A stretch of 64,000 nucleotides of DNA, from NCBI GenBank assembly GCA_903860975.1, contig CAIOSI010000027.1, positions 1 through 64,000 of the forward strand, read 5' to 3'. Source of the DNA: an uncultured Alphaproteobacteria bacterium. Lineage in GTDB: Bacteria > Pseudomonadota > Alphaproteobacteria > Caulobacterales > Caulobacteraceae. Of the stretch, positions 13,750 through 23,082 are shown piece after piece. The notes beneath the pieces are model-generated. The model saw only the letters and a program-made list of their open reading frames with translations. It made no database searches and had not been told where the DNA came from. How positions within the stretch are numbered: position 1 is the first letter of the stretch; each line of letters opens with the position of its first letter. A program made the position numbers and the translations under genes.

Positions 13750-15819
13750 CTACCAGATCCGCACGCGCTGGTCGGGGGCGACGTAGAGCCTGTCACCCGG
13801 CTTGACCCCGAAGGCGGCGTACCAGGCGTCGAGGTTCCGCACCGGGCCGTTGACCCGATACGGGTTCGGAGGGTGCGGGTTGCTGATCACCTGCTGGCGG
13901 ACCGCCTCGTCGCGAGCCTTGGCCCGCCAGGCCTGGGCCCAGCCCAGGAAGACGCGCTGGTCGCCCGTCAGGCCGTCGATGACCGGAGCAGGCTTTCCGT
14001 GCAGGGACGCGTGATAGGCGGCGAGGCCCAAGGTCAGGCCGCCCAGGTCGGCGAGGTTTTCGCCCATGGTCAGGTCGCCGTTCACGTGCAGGCCGGGGAA
14101 GGGTTCGTAGGCCGAGAACTGGGCGCCCAGCACCTTGGCGCGGGCCTCGAAGGTCTTGGCGTCGGCGGGCGTCCACCAGTCGCGCCGCTGCCCGGTCGAG
14201 TCGAACTTGCGGCCCTGGTCGTCGAAGCCGTGGGTGAGTTCGTGGCCGATCACCCCGCCGACCGCGCCGTAGTTGATCGCCGGGTCGGCGGAGGGGTCGA
14301 AGATCGGGGGCTGCAGGATCACGGCCGGGAAGACGATATCGATGAGGCCGCCGCTGTAGGCGTCGTTGGTCTGGGGCGTCATGGCCCAATCGCCGCGGTC
14401 CACAGGCCCGTTCAGGCGGTTCGCGTGGAAGGCCCAGTCGGCTTCCGCGGCCGCGCGCACATCGCCCACCAGGTCATCGTCGCGGATGACCACCTTCGAA
14501 TAGTCGCGAGGCTTGTCCGGGTAGCCGACCTTGACGTTGTAGGCGGCGAGCTTCTTGAGCGCCTCGGCCTTGGTGGCCGGGCTCATCCAGTCGAGGTTGC
14601 GGATCCGCGCGGCGTAGGCGGTCTTGATGTCCGCGACCAGGGCCTGGATCTTGGCCTTGGCGGCGGGGGGAAAATAGCGGGCGGTGTAGAGCTCGCCCAC
14701 CGCCCAGCCCAGGTTGCCGAACCGATCGAAGCGGCCGCCGGCCAGGTAGTCGCCGCCGCTCACCGCGTTGACGCCGCGCTTCCAGCGAACCCGCTGCTCG
14801 GCCTGGCCGGACAGGGTCTTCAGGCGCATCTCGAAGTGGGCGTCGGTGAAGGGCTTGGAAAGATAGGGCGCGGCGTTGTCCGCCACGGTGAACGCCAGCC
14901 AGGCCTGCAGGACGTCAACCGGGGTCTCGGCGAAGATGGTCGCGATCTTCGGGAAGGCGGTGTTTTGCGCCACCACCAGCTTGGCCGGAACGCCGAGGCC
15001 GGCCTGCGCCAGGAAGGCGCGCCAGGGAAAGCCCGGGGCGGCGGCTTCCAGCTGGCCCAGGGTGTAGGGATTGTAGGTGGCGTCGGCGTTGCGGTTCTGG
15101 ACCCCGGTCCAGCTCACCTCGGCGATCCTGGTCTCCAGCGCCACTATGGCGGCGGCCTTGCCGGCGGGGTCGGGCCAGCCTTCCAGGCGCAGCAGCTTTT
15201 CCGCATAGGCCTGGTAGGCGGCCTTCCTCTCGGCGAGAGCGGGCTTCAGGTAGGAGTCGCGGTCGCCCAGGCCCAGGCCCGCCTGGCCCAGGAAGATCGT
15301 GTAGTGGGCGGTGTCCTTGGAATCGACGCCGGGGTAGACGCCGAAGACCGATCCCTCGAAATCCTTCACATGGCGGCCCATCAGGGCGCCGATCTGGTCG
15401 TGGGTCGCGGCCGCGCGAATGGCGTCGAGCTCGGGCGCGATGGGTTTGGCGCCGGCCGCCTCGATGCGGCCCTCGTCCATGAAGGCCTTGTAGAAGGCGC
15501 CGACCTTGCCCCCGATGGTCTTGGGCTCATGACCGGCTTTGACGGCGCTCTCCTCCAGGATGGTGCGCAGCCGCGCCTCGGCCAGGTCGCTTTCATAGAA
15601 GCGCAGGGAAACGGCGGACCTGTCGGCGGGGATCGGCGTGCGGTCGAGCCAGGCGCCGTTGGCGTAGCGGAAGAAGTCGTCGCCCGGCCGGGTCTTCAGG
15701 TCGCGGGCGGTGAGGTCGAAGCCCCAGGCGCCGTACTTCAGCTTCGCAGGCTCATCGGCGCGAACCGCCCCTGCCGTGACGATCAGCGCGACGACGGCCG
15801 CTGCGGTAAGCCTCGACAT
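13750..15819 (-). CDS. M13-family metalloendopeptidase (neprilysin/PepO-like), exported
   Basis: 689 residues. A signal peptide (MSRLTAAAVVALIVTAGAVRA) precedes the M13 N-terminal domain (DDFFRYANGAWLDRTPIP). The zinc site is GVIGHELTHGFDDQG (HExxH near residue 525), and the third ligand is in GENLADLGGLTLG. It is expected to cut short peptides in the periplasm or outside the cell. It is divergent from an M19 dipeptidase gene and the two share a LacI-type operator at 15867, tying peptide breakdown to the same control as the sugar genes. Confidence 0.92.
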   Translation of the reverse strand: MSRLTAAAVVALIVTAGAVRADEPAKLKYGAWGFDLTARDLKTRPGDDFFRYANGAWLDRTPIPADRSAVSLRFYESDLAEARLRTILEESAVKAGHEPKTIGGKVGAFYKAFMDEGRIEAAGAKPIAPELDAIRAAATHDQIGALMGRHVKDFEGSVFGVYPGVDSKDTAHYTIFLGQAGLGLGDRDSYLKPALAERKAAYQAYAEKLLRLEGWPDPAGKAAAIVALETRIAEVSWTGVQNRNADATYNPYTLGQLEAAAPGFPWRAFLAQAGLGVPAKLVVAQNTAFPKIATIFAETPVDVLQAWLAFTVADNAAPYLSKPFTDAHFEMRLKTLSGQAEQRVRWKRGVNAVSGGDYLAGGRFDRFGNLGWAVGELYTARYFPPAAKAKIQALVADIKTAYAARIRNLDWMSPATKAEALKKLAAYNVKVGYPDKPRDYSKVVIRDDDLVGDVRAAAEADWAFHANRLNGPVDRGDWAMTPQTNDAYSGGLIDIVFPAVILQPPIFDPSADPAINYGAVGGVIGHELTHGFDDQGRKFDSTGQRRDWWTPADAKTFEARAKVLGAQFSAYEPFPGLHVNGDLTMGENLADLGGLTLGLAAYHASLHGKPAPVIDGLTGDQRVFLGWAQAWRAKARDEAVRQQVISNPHPPNPYRVNGPVRNLDAWYAAFGVKPGDRLYVAPDQRVRIW

Positions 15820-15866
15820 GGACGATCCTTCCCCCCGAAAGGGTTCTTGCTAAGACTAGTGGTCCG

Positions 15867-15880
15867 TGGAACCGTTTCCA
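15867..15880. promoter_or_regulatory. LacI-type operator, TGGAACCGTTTCCA
   Basis: One mismatch from the consensus palindrome. It lies 48 bp upstream of the M13 peptidase start (minus) and 115 bp upstream of the M19 dipeptidase start (plus). Confidence 0.72.
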
Positions 15881-15994
15881 ACTTGACGACCGCTGTCAAG
15901 AAAGCACGCCCCGCGCGGGCTGCTGACGCGGCGAATGTGCACACCGGGTTGCAGCCCATCGCAGGCTGAGCCCGAACCGAAACGGGGGCCTTCC

Positions 15995-17290
15995 ATGCGA
16001 AGACTGACCATCGCCTTGCTCACAGGAGCCGCCGTCGCGGTTCTTGCCACGGGCGCGCAAGCCTCGCCCTCGGACGCCGAGATCGCCGCCCGCGTCGCCA
16101 AGGTGCTGAAGACCACCCCGCTGATCGACGGCCACAACGACTTCCCCTGGGAGGTGCGCGAGCGCTTCGCCCAGAAGACCACGGGCTTCGATTTCAAGTC
16201 CGACCTGTCGCACCAGCCGCCGGTTCCGGGCGGCGAAGGGCAGGGCGGGCTGATGACCGACATCCCGCGCCTGCACTTAGGCGGCGTCGGCGGCCAGTTC
16301 TGGAGCGTCTACATCCCGGTCAGCGTCACCGGGCCGGCGGCCGTGCAGACCACCATCGAGCAGATCGACATCGTCAAGCGCCTGGCCGCCCGCTACCCGG
16401 CCGACCTCGGCATGGCCTATAGCGCCGACGATATCGTGCGCCTGCACAAGGAGGGCCGCGTGGCCTCCCTGATCGGGGTCGAGGGCGGCCATCAGATCGA
16501 CGATTCCATGGCGGTGCTGCGCGCCTACTATGCGCTCGGCGCGCGCTACATGACCCTGGCGCATTTCACCGACAACGACTTCGCGGACTCGGCCACCGAC
16601 GATCCGAAGCACCACGGCCTCTCGCCGTTCGGCAAGGCGGTGGTGGGCGAGATGAACCGGCTGGGGATGCTGGTGGATCTGAGCCACGTCTCGGCTGAGA
16701 CCATGCGCGCCGCGATCTCGGTCAGCCAGGCGCCGGTGATCTTCTCCCACTCCGGCGCGCGGGCGATCAGCGACCATCCGCGCAATGTGCCCGACGACGT
16801 CCTGGCCATGGTCGCGAAGAACCACGGCGTCGTGATGGCCGATTTCGCCACGGGCTACGTCTCCGACGCGCGGCGGCGATGGAACGCCGCCCAGGCGGAA
16901 GAGACGGCGCTCGAGGCCAGCCTCTTCGTGGGTCAGCCCGAGCGGCGCAAGGCGGCCATGGCCGGCTGGACCGCCGCCCACCCGATGCCGCGCGTGACGC
17001 TGGCCCAGGTGGCCGACCACATCGAGTACATCCGCAAGGTCTGCGGCGTCGACTGCGTGGGCCTGGGCGCCGACTTCGATGGCATGGGCGACACGCCCGA
17101 GGGTCTGGAAGGCGTGGACAAGTATCCGGCCCTGTTGGCGGAACTCGCCCGGCGCGGCTGGTCGGACGAGAATCTGGCGAAGGTCGCCGGCGGCAATCTG
17201 CTACGCGCGCTGCGCGAAGCCGAGGCCACGGCCAGGCGCCTGCAGGCCGTACCGCCCTCGGAGGCGACCATCGCCGAGCTGGACAAGTAG
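15995..17290 (+). CDS. Membrane dipeptidase, M19 family, exported
   Basis: 431 residues from the ATG giving MRRLTIALLTGAAVAVLATG, a clean signal peptide; an upstream in-frame ATG would add 20 unlikely residues. Metal and active-site motifs of renal-dipeptidase-type enzymes are present: DGHNDFPW (near 44), EGGHQIDDS, LAHFTDNDFADS, SHSGARAI and GLGADFDGMG. It hydrolyses dipeptides, often including D-residues. It is more canonical in sequence than the two tandem M19 paralogues at 34816-37257. The FAH-like gene follows closely. Confidence 0.9.
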   Translation: MRRLTIALLTGAAVAVLATGAQASPSDAEIAARVAKVLKTTPLIDGHNDFPWEVRERFAQKTTGFDFKSDLSHQPPVPGGEGQGGLMTDIPRLHLGGVGGQFWSVYIPVSVTGPAAVQTTIEQIDIVKRLAARYPADLGMAYSADDIVRLHKEGRVASLIGVEGGHQIDDSMAVLRAYYALGARYMTLAHFTDNDFADSATDDPKHHGLSPFGKAVVGEMNRLGMLVDLSHVSAETMRAAISVSQAPVIFSHSGARAISDHPRNVPDDVLAMVAKNHGVVMADFATGYVSDARRRWNAAQAEETALEASLFVGQPERRKAAMAGWTAAHPMPRVTLAQVADHIEYIRKVCGVDCVGLGADFDGMGDTPEGLEGVDKYPALLAELARRGWSDENLAKVAGGNLLRALREAEATARRLQAVPPSEATIAELDK

Positions 17291-17311
17291 CGTTCCGTTC
17301 AACCGCAGCTG

Positions 17312-17884
17312 TTGGGGCGCGTCATGCAGTTGGTGCAGGCGACGGACGACGGTCGGTGGGGACTTCTCGGGAAACGCCCGATGGCGGCGGCGCTCGTCGC
17401 CGGCGGGCTCGACGCCTGGGCGCCGCGGATCGCCAATGGCGAGGGCGCGCGGGCTTTGCCCCTGACCGGCCAATGGGCGGACTCTGAACCGCCGCGCCAT
17501 ATCGATCCGGCAAAGATGTTCCGGCGCCTGATCTGGAGCCCGGACCTATGTCTGGGCGAAGATGTCGGTATCGCTGCCGTCGTCGGCGCGCCGCTTGAGG
17601 GGAGGCGCAATCCGTTCCGCAGCGTTCTGGGCTACGTCGGCGTGTCGAGGGTCTCTCGGGACCGGCCAGCCGCCTGGGGCCCGATCCTGCTGACCCGGGA
17701 GGAAGTCGGCGACGATCCGCCGACGCTCCTGTCGAGCAACGCCTCAAAGCCGATCGACGCCATCGCGCGATTGCGGGCCGCAGACGAGGCTCATCTCCTT
17801 GCCACGGGCGACGTCGTGGTGCTGGGCGTCCCGGGACCGGGATGGGCCTGGCTGTCGAAGGCGCCGGTGAGGACCATCCGGTGA
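17312..17884 (+). CDS. Shortened FAH-fold-like protein, possibly decayed
   Basis: 190 codons; an alternative start at 17324 gives MQLVQATDDGRW. The spacing of DVGIAAVVG, SVLGYVGVSRVSRD, WGPILLTREEVGDDP and ATGDVVVLGVPGPG matches the order of fumarylacetoacetate-hydrolase-type enzymes (ELGVVIG, GYTVxNDVSAR, GPxLVTxDEV, PGDVIxTGTP). The acidic metal ligands of that fold are not evident and the protein is about 100 residues short. It may be a relic or an altered paralogue of the FAH-like enzymes at 23079 and 44586. It lies 21 bp after the dipeptidase gene. The gap after it (17885-18178) holds the operator at 18079. Confidence 0.45.
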   Translation: MGRVMQLVQATDDGRWGLLGKRPMAAALVAGGLDAWAPRIANGEGARALPLTGQWADSEPPRHIDPAKMFRRLIWSPDLCLGEDVGIAAVVGAPLEGRRNPFRSVLGYVGVSRVSRDRPAAWGPILLTREEVGDDPPTLLSSNASKPIDAIARLRAADEAHLLATGDVVVLGVPGPGWAWLSKAPVRTIR

Positions 17885-18078
17885 AGCTCGGCGCGACGCT
17901 GTTGGGTGACAACCACGGCCCCTAAGGGGCGGGCGCGGATCAACGAATGGGGCGGATTCGGCGTTCCGGACGGGTGGCGACGGACTCCAGCCGCACGTCA
18001 TTTCACCAGAATCCAGACCGGACCGTTGACCTAGGTCGACAGTGTACGCCTTGACACCCGCCGGCGTTCCCGGGAAAG

Positions 18079-18092
18079 TGGAAACGTTTCCA
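18079..18092. promoter_or_regulatory. LacI-type operator, perfect TGGAAACGTTTCCA
   Basis: Perfect 14-bp palindrome, 87 bp upstream of the start of the enolase-superfamily gene at 18179. Confidence 0.82.
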
Positions 18093-18178
18093 AGTCGATC
18101 TTCGCGCTTCGAGAAATCTGTTCCCAGGGCGACCGCCCGGAACGCGCGTGGACCCCGGAAGGATTTATTGAGGACCGG

Positions 18179-19351
18179 ATGAAGGACCTTCGCATCAAGC
18201 GACTGACCGTGCGGCAGTACAACTGGACGTTTCGCGAGATAGGGTCCGACTACAACGGCTTCAATCAGGTCTATCTCAAGGGCGCGACCTGCAACGAGAT
18301 TTGGTACGCGCTCACCATCGAGACCGAGGCCGGGATCACCGGCGAGTACATCGGCGCCGTGGGCGGCGTCTGGGCGGCCCAGGTCGCCATGGTGGCGCAC
18401 TACCTGATCGGCCGGAACGCCCTGGAGCGCGAGCTGATCTGGAACGATATCAAGCGCGCACTGCGCCAGATCGACGGCTACGGCCTCGCGCCCATCGACT
18501 GCGCGCTCTGGGACATCGCGGGCAAGGCCTATGGCGTGCCGGTCCACCAGCTCCTGGGCGGCTGGCGCAAAACGCTGCCCGCCTATGCTTCGACGCTCCA
18601 CGGGGACGAGAACGGCGGCCTCGATTCACCCGAGGCCTTCGGTGACTTCGCGGTGCAGTGCAAGGAGCTCGGCTATCCCGCCTTCAAGGTCCACGGCTGG
18701 GGCAATGGCCCCATCGAGCGCGAGGTCGCGACGGTCCTGGCGACGCGCAAGGCGGTCGGCGACCAGATGAACCTGATGCTCGACCCCGCCTGCGAATACA
18801 ACACATGGGGTGACGCCCTGCGCGTCGGCCGCGCCTGCGATGAGGCGAATTACTTCTGGTACGAGGACCCCTACAAGGACGGTGGCCATTCGGCCTTCGC
18901 GCACAAGAAGCTGCGCCAGTTCATCAAGACCCCGATCCTGATGGGCGAGCATATCCGCGGCATAGAGGTGAAGGTCGACGGGATCATCGCGGAAGGCACC
19001 GACTTCATCCGCGCCGGCATCCATTCCGAAGGCGGCATCACGGGGGTCATGAAGCTGGCCCATGTGGCGGAGGGCTTTGGTCTTGACGTCGAGCTGCATG
19101 GGCCCGGCGCGGCGACGCGCCAGTGCTTGGCGTCGATCCGTAACTCCAACTACTACGAACTCGGCCTCGTCCATCCCAAGGTGCCGGGCCGCCACGCCCA
19201 GGTCCCGATCTATGGCGACGCCTATTCGGATGACCTGGAGGCCGTCGACGCGAACGGCTGCGTGCCCGTCCCGGACGGCCCGGGCCTCGGCGTCACCATC
19301 AACTGGGATTGGCTGGCGAAGCATGAGACCGGAAAAGTCGTCTATGGCTGA
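18179..19351 (+). CDS. Enolase-superfamily sugar-acid dehydratase (mandelate racemase type)
   Basis: 390 residues with the two-domain enolase-superfamily layout. In the barrel: FKVHGWG (KxH, general base), LMLDPACEY (Asp metal ligand), WYEDPY (Glu), LMGEHIRG (Glu) and VELHGPG (His). These fit an acid-sugar dehydratase of the mandelate racemase group. It is clearly different from the RhmD-type (23967) and L-fuconate-type (29371) enzymes in this window, so the substrate is probably a third sugar acid. It starts the operon with the DUF885 peptidase downstream, behind a perfect LacI-type operator. Confidence 0.85.
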   Translation: MKDLRIKRLTVRQYNWTFREIGSDYNGFNQVYLKGATCNEIWYALTIETEAGITGEYIGAVGGVWAAQVAMVAHYLIGRNALERELIWNDIKRALRQIDGYGLAPIDCALWDIAGKAYGVPVHQLLGGWRKTLPAYASTLHGDENGGLDSPEAFGDFAVQCKELGYPAFKVHGWGNGPIEREVATVLATRKAVGDQMNLMLDPACEYNTWGDALRVGRACDEANYFWYEDPYKDGGHSAFAHKKLRQFIKTPILMGEHIRGIEVKVDGIIAEGTDFIRAGIHSEGGITGVMKLAHVAEGFGLDVELHGPGAATRQCLASIRNSNYYELGLVHPKVPGRHAQVPIYGDAYSDDLEAVDANGCVPVPDGPGLGVTINWDWLAKHETGKVVYG

Positions 19352-19369
19352 GGCGGGCGGGGCCGAGCG

Positions 19370-21256
19370 ATGCTCCTAGCGGCCCTTTTGCTGTCGGCCG
19401 CCGTGCTCGATGCGGGCAGCGGACAGGGCGGGGCCCATCAGCCTCCCGCGGCCGTCGCGCGGCCCACCGCGCCGTCCGCCAAGGCGGCCGAGGCCGAAAC
19501 CGCGCGGCTGAACGCGTGGTTCGATGCGCGCAATGACGAGACGCTCGCCCTCAGCCCGATGGCCCGGAGCGGACTTGGCGACAAGCGCGACTACGACAAG
19601 ATCGATGACATGTCCGAGGCGGCCCAGGACAGGTCGCTCGAATGGCGCCGCCGCACGGTCGAGGACCTGAAGGCCCACTTCAATCGCGCGAAGCTGACGC
19701 CGGATGGACAGCTGTCTTACGACCTCTGGATCGATCAGTACCAGCGCGCGGCGGAGGCGGCGAAGTTCCGCCGCAACGAATATATCTTCACCCAACAACA
19801 AGGGCCTCAGGCGTCCCTGGCCCAGTTCCTGATCTCCACCCACCGGGTCAGCGAAGCGTCGGACATGGACGCCTATGTCGCGCGGATCGGCGGCATTTCA
19901 CGCGCGCTCGGACAACTTCAGGCGCGGGCGAAGCTGAACGCGGAGGCCGGAAGCCGTCCGCCGCTGTTTGCCTATGACGGCGTCATCCAGCAGGCGCGGG
20001 CCCTGATCACCGGCGCACCCTTTGGCGGCGACGGCGACAGCCCGATCTGGGCCGACGCGAAGGCGAAAATCGACGCGCTCGCCAAGGCCGGCAAGATCGA
20101 TCAGCCGAGAGCCGAGACGCTAAAGGAAAGCACGAAAGCCGCGCTGCTGACGCAGTGGGGCCCAGCGTATCAAGGCCTCATCGACTGGCTCGAAGCCGAC
20201 AAGGTCAACGCCGACAAGATCGCCACCGGCGTCGGCAAGAATCCCAACGGCGCGGCCTATTTCGCCATGCGGCTGCGGAACATGACGACGACCGATCTGA
20301 CGCCGGAGCAGGTCCACCAGTTCGGGCTCAGTGAAGTCGCGCGCATCCACGCCGAGATGGCGGTGATCCAGCAGAAGGTCGGCTTCAAGGGGTCCCTGCA
20401 GGAGTTCTTCGCCTTCGTCCGTGAGAACCCGAAGTTCTACTATCCCAACACCGACGAAGGGCGTCAGGCCTACATCGACGCCGCGACCGCGGACCTCGAC
20501 GCCATGAAGGCGAAGCTGCCCGCCTATTTCGGAATCCTGCCCAAGGCGGACCTGATCGTGAAGCGGGTGGAGCCCTACCGTGAACAGGCTGGCGCGGTGC
20601 AGTTCTATGCCAACGGCACGGCGGACGGCTCACGGCCCGGCGTCTTCTACATGCATCTGATCGACATGAAGGCGATGCCGATCCCCCAGCTCGAGGTCGC
20701 CGCCTATCACGAGGGGATTCCGGGGCATCACATGCAGATCTCGATCGCCCAGGAACTCACCAACGTCCCGAAGTTCCGCTCGCGGCTGGTGTTCGCCGCC
20801 TTCCTGGAAGGCTGGGGCCTCTACGCCGAACAGCTCGCCAAGGAGATGGGCGCCTACCAGGACCCCTATTCGGACTTCGGGCGCCTGACCCTGGAAGAGT
20901 GGCGCGCAATCCGGTGCGTCCTGGACACCGGAATCCACGCGAAGGGTTGGACCGAAGAGCAGGCGGTCCAGTACATGCATGAGAACGCACCGCTCGCCGA
21001 TGCGCAGATCCGCACGGAGGTGAGGCGTTATATCGTTTCACCGGGGGTGGCCTCTTCCTACAAGATCGGCATGCGGAAGATCCTGGAGCTGCGCCAGAAG
21101 GCCAAGACCGAGCTCGGCGACAAGTTCGATATCCGCAAGTTTCACGATGTGGTGCTGGGCGGCGGCGCCTTGCCGCTCGATCTGCTCGAACGCCGGGTCG
21201 ACGAATGGATCGCAACGGAAAAGGCCGGCAAGAGCAACCGGGCCTCCGTCCACTAG
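19370..21256 (+). CDS. DUF885-family putative metallopeptidase, exported
   Basis: 628 residues beginning with a hydrophobic signal-like stretch (MLLAALLLSAAVLDAG). The DUF885 core carries the metal-site motif AAYHEGIPGHHMQ near residue 445, with LEGWGLYAEQLAKEMG about 45 residues later providing a further acidic ligand. DUF885 proteins are metallopeptidase-like and often exported in Caulobacterales and Sphingomonads; substrates are mostly unknown. It lies 18 bp behind the enolase-superfamily dehydratase gene, so a peptidase and a sugar-acid dehydratase are co-transcribed. Confidence 0.87.
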   Translation: MLLAALLLSAAVLDAGSGQGGAHQPPAAVARPTAPSAKAAEAETARLNAWFDARNDETLALSPMARSGLGDKRDYDKIDDMSEAAQDRSLEWRRRTVEDLKAHFNRAKLTPDGQLSYDLWIDQYQRAAEAAKFRRNEYIFTQQQGPQASLAQFLISTHRVSEASDMDAYVARIGGISRALGQLQARAKLNAEAGSRPPLFAYDGVIQQARALITGAPFGGDGDSPIWADAKAKIDALAKAGKIDQPRAETLKESTKAALLTQWGPAYQGLIDWLEADKVNADKIATGVGKNPNGAAYFAMRLRNMTTTDLTPEQVHQFGLSEVARIHAEMAVIQQKVGFKGSLQEFFAFVRENPKFYYPNTDEGRQAYIDAATADLDAMKAKLPAYFGILPKADLIVKRVEPYREQAGAVQFYANGTADGSRPGVFYMHLIDMKAMPIPQLEVAAYHEGIPGHHMQISIAQELTNVPKFRSRLVFAAFLEGWGLYAEQLAKEMGAYQDPYSDFGRLTLEEWRAIRCVLDTGIHAKGWTEEQAVQYMHENAPLADAQIRTEVRRYIVSPGVASSYKIGMRKILELRQKAKTELGDKFDIRKFHDVVLGGGALPLDLLERRVDEWIATEKAGKSNRASVH

Positions 21257-21277
21257 CCGCCCCGCGCCGTCCAGGCG

Positions 21278-22258
21278 TCAGCCTGGGATCGTGATCCCAA
21301 GGCCGCGCTGAAGCGCATTGATCTTGGCGCGTTCGAAGGTCTGCGCCGCGGCGCTCTCCGGCGCGAAGATGTCGAAGCCATGGAAGCCGCCGGGAACGAC
21401 GATCAGCTCCGTGGCGACGCCGGCGTTGATAAGCCGCGAGGCGTATTCGATGTTCTCCTCGACGAAGAGGTCGATGGCCCCCACGCCAATGAAGGCCGGC
21501 GGCAGGTTCCGCAGGTCCTTTCGCCGGCTTGGAACGGCGATCGCGGGCGAGTCCTCGCCGCCGGCCGGCATGCCCAGGAAGCATTCCCAGCACAGGGCGT
21601 TCCAGTCGGCCGTCCAGGCGTACCGTCCGATGTGTTCGGGCACGCGCCGTGTCGAGCCGGTCCGATCGTCCAGCATCGGATAGATCAGGCATTGAAAGGC
21701 GACAGGAAACTCACCGCGGTCGGTCGCCAGGTTGGCGAGGATGGCGGCATGCCCCCCGCCCGCGCTCTCGCCGAAGACCGCGACCCGCTCCGCGGCGACG
21801 CCAAGCTCGTCGGCATGCGTATGGAGCCACCGCAATCCGGCGTAGTTGTCCTCGATCGAGGCTTCGAAGGTCGACTCCGGAGCCAGGCGGTATTCCACGG
21901 TGACGATGACGCAGTCGAGCTGACTGGCGAGCCCCTGCAGCCGGCGAACCTCATTCTTCGCCGTGCCGGCGACCTGGCCGCCGCCATGGATGTGCAGGAT
22001 GGCCGGCCGCCGGCCGCCGGGTTTGGCGTTGATGACGTAGAGCAGCACGTCCGGATGGCCCTCGCCGACGGGCGCATGGCTTTCGAAATATTCGACATCG
22101 GGCAGCGGTTCGATGTCGGCGAAGAAGGGGGAGTTGCGGAGTTGGGGAATACTCGCCCGGATCGCGGGCGGATTGGCCGATTCCCGCAGCTCTATCTCGG
22201 CGGCGGCCGCGCGGAACTCCGGAGCCACCAGGGACATGGGGTCGATCTCGATTTCCAT
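21278..22258 (-). CDS. Alpha/beta hydrolase, HSL-type esterase, cytoplasmic
   Basis: 326 residues from the ATG giving MEIEIDPMSLVAPEF, chosen because GGAG lies 11 bases upstream; an earlier start would overlap the SDR gene. HSL-family motifs: oxyanion HIHGGGQV, nucleophile GESAGGGHA, and the late Asp/His pair (IDLFVEE, GGFHGF). There is no signal peptide. It is similar along its length to the exported esterase at 28313-29356 (shared LPPAxIxVGxIDLFVEE). It is the last gene of the L-rhamnonate dehydratase operon and may deacylate the sugar or open a lactone. Confidence 0.88.
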   Translation of the reverse strand: MEIEIDPMSLVAPEFRAAAAEIELRESANPPAIRASIPQLRNSPFFADIEPLPDVEYFESHAPVGEGHPDVLLYVINAKPGGRRPAILHIHGGGQVAGTAKNEVRRLQGLASQLDCVIVTVEYRLAPESTFEASIEDNYAGLRWLHTHADELGVAAERVAVFGESAGGGHAAILANLATDRGEFPVAFQCLIYPMLDDRTGSTRRVPEHIGRYAWTADWNALCWECFLGMPAGGEDSPAIAVPSRRKDLRNLPPAFIGVGAIDLFVEENIEYASRLINAGVATELIVVPGGFHGFDIFAPESAAAQTFERAKINALQRGLGITIPG

Positions 22259-22335
22259 CGGCGGCAAAGCTCCCTGTCGCCCGGTTTCAGACGCGGCGCC
22301 GAAGGCCGCGCGTTTGCGCCGGTCAGATGCGATCT

Positions 22336-23082
22336 TCAATATGTGGTTCGCCCGCCGGAGGTGTCGAATGTCGCCCCGGTCGTGAAGCTGCAGTCTTCGC
22401 TGGCCATGAAGCAGATCATCGCGGCGCTCTCACGGGCCTCGCCGAGGCGGCCCATGGGAATGCGAGAGCGCATGTATTCGACCTGACTGGCCGGAAGCTG
22501 GTCGAGGATGGGGCTTTCGAACGTGGCCGGGGTGATGGCGTTGGCCAGGACGCCGGTGCCGGCAAGCTCCTTGCCCAAGGATTTGGTGAACCCCAGCACC
22601 GCGGCCTTCGACGCGGAATAGGCCGAAGCGTTCGGGTTCCCTTCCTTGCCGGCGACGGATGAAACATTGACGATGCGGCCGTATCCGTTCGTCAGCATGT
22701 AGGGCGTGATCTCGCGGCAGCAGTAGAACAGCCCATTGAGATTGACGTCGATCGTCCTGCGCCAGCTTTCGATGGGGAATTCATGGACGGGACTGGTCGC
22801 GCCGGTGATGCCGGCGGAGGCCACCAGGATGTCGATGGAGCCCAGCGCCGCGTAGGATTGGGCCGCCGCCTTACGGACCGCCTCATAGTCCGAAACGTCG
22901 ACAACCATGACGGTCGCCTCGAATTCTCGCTGGGTCTCTTGGAGCGCGTCCCGCTCGATGTCCCAAAGGCAGACGCGGCCGCCCTCCTGGACGATCCGCC
23001 GCGCGGTCTCGCGGGCGAGGCCCGACCCGCCACCGGTCAGCACCGCGCATCGTCCGGCGAACCTGTCCTTGTAGGGACTCAT
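22336..23082 (-). CDS. SDR dehydrogenase, probable 2-keto-3-deoxy-L-rhamnonate 4-dehydrogenase
   Basis: 248 residues, a classical short-chain dehydrogenase: cofactor motif TGGGSGLARE, ASAGITG, catalytic Ser near VSSVAG and YSASK. By position, just after the RhmD-type dehydratase and the FAH-fold hydrolase, it fits the step that oxidises 2-keto-3-deoxy-L-rhamnonate (or -fuconate) at C4 in the non-phosphorylative pathway. The start overlaps the FAH gene by four bases, indicating translational coupling. The substrate is inferred from the operon. Confidence 0.82.
   Translation of the reverse strand: MSPYKDRFAGRCAVLTGGGSGLARETARRIVQEGGRVCLWDIERDALQETQREFEATVMVVDVSDYEAVRKAAAQSYAALGSIDILVASAGITGATSPVHEFPIESWRRTIDVNLNGLFYCCREITPYMLTNGYGRIVNVSSVAGKEGNPNASAYSASKAAVLGFTKSLGKELAGTGVLANAITPATFESPILDQLPASQVEYMRSRIPMGRLGEARESAAMICFMASEDCSFTTGATFDTSGGRTTY

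Noticed and set aside
13873-15969. Plus-strand frame of 698 codons opposite the M13 peptidase
   Set aside because: Shadow of a complete M13 gene with signal peptide and HExxH motif; the composition is Gly/Val/Ala repetitive.
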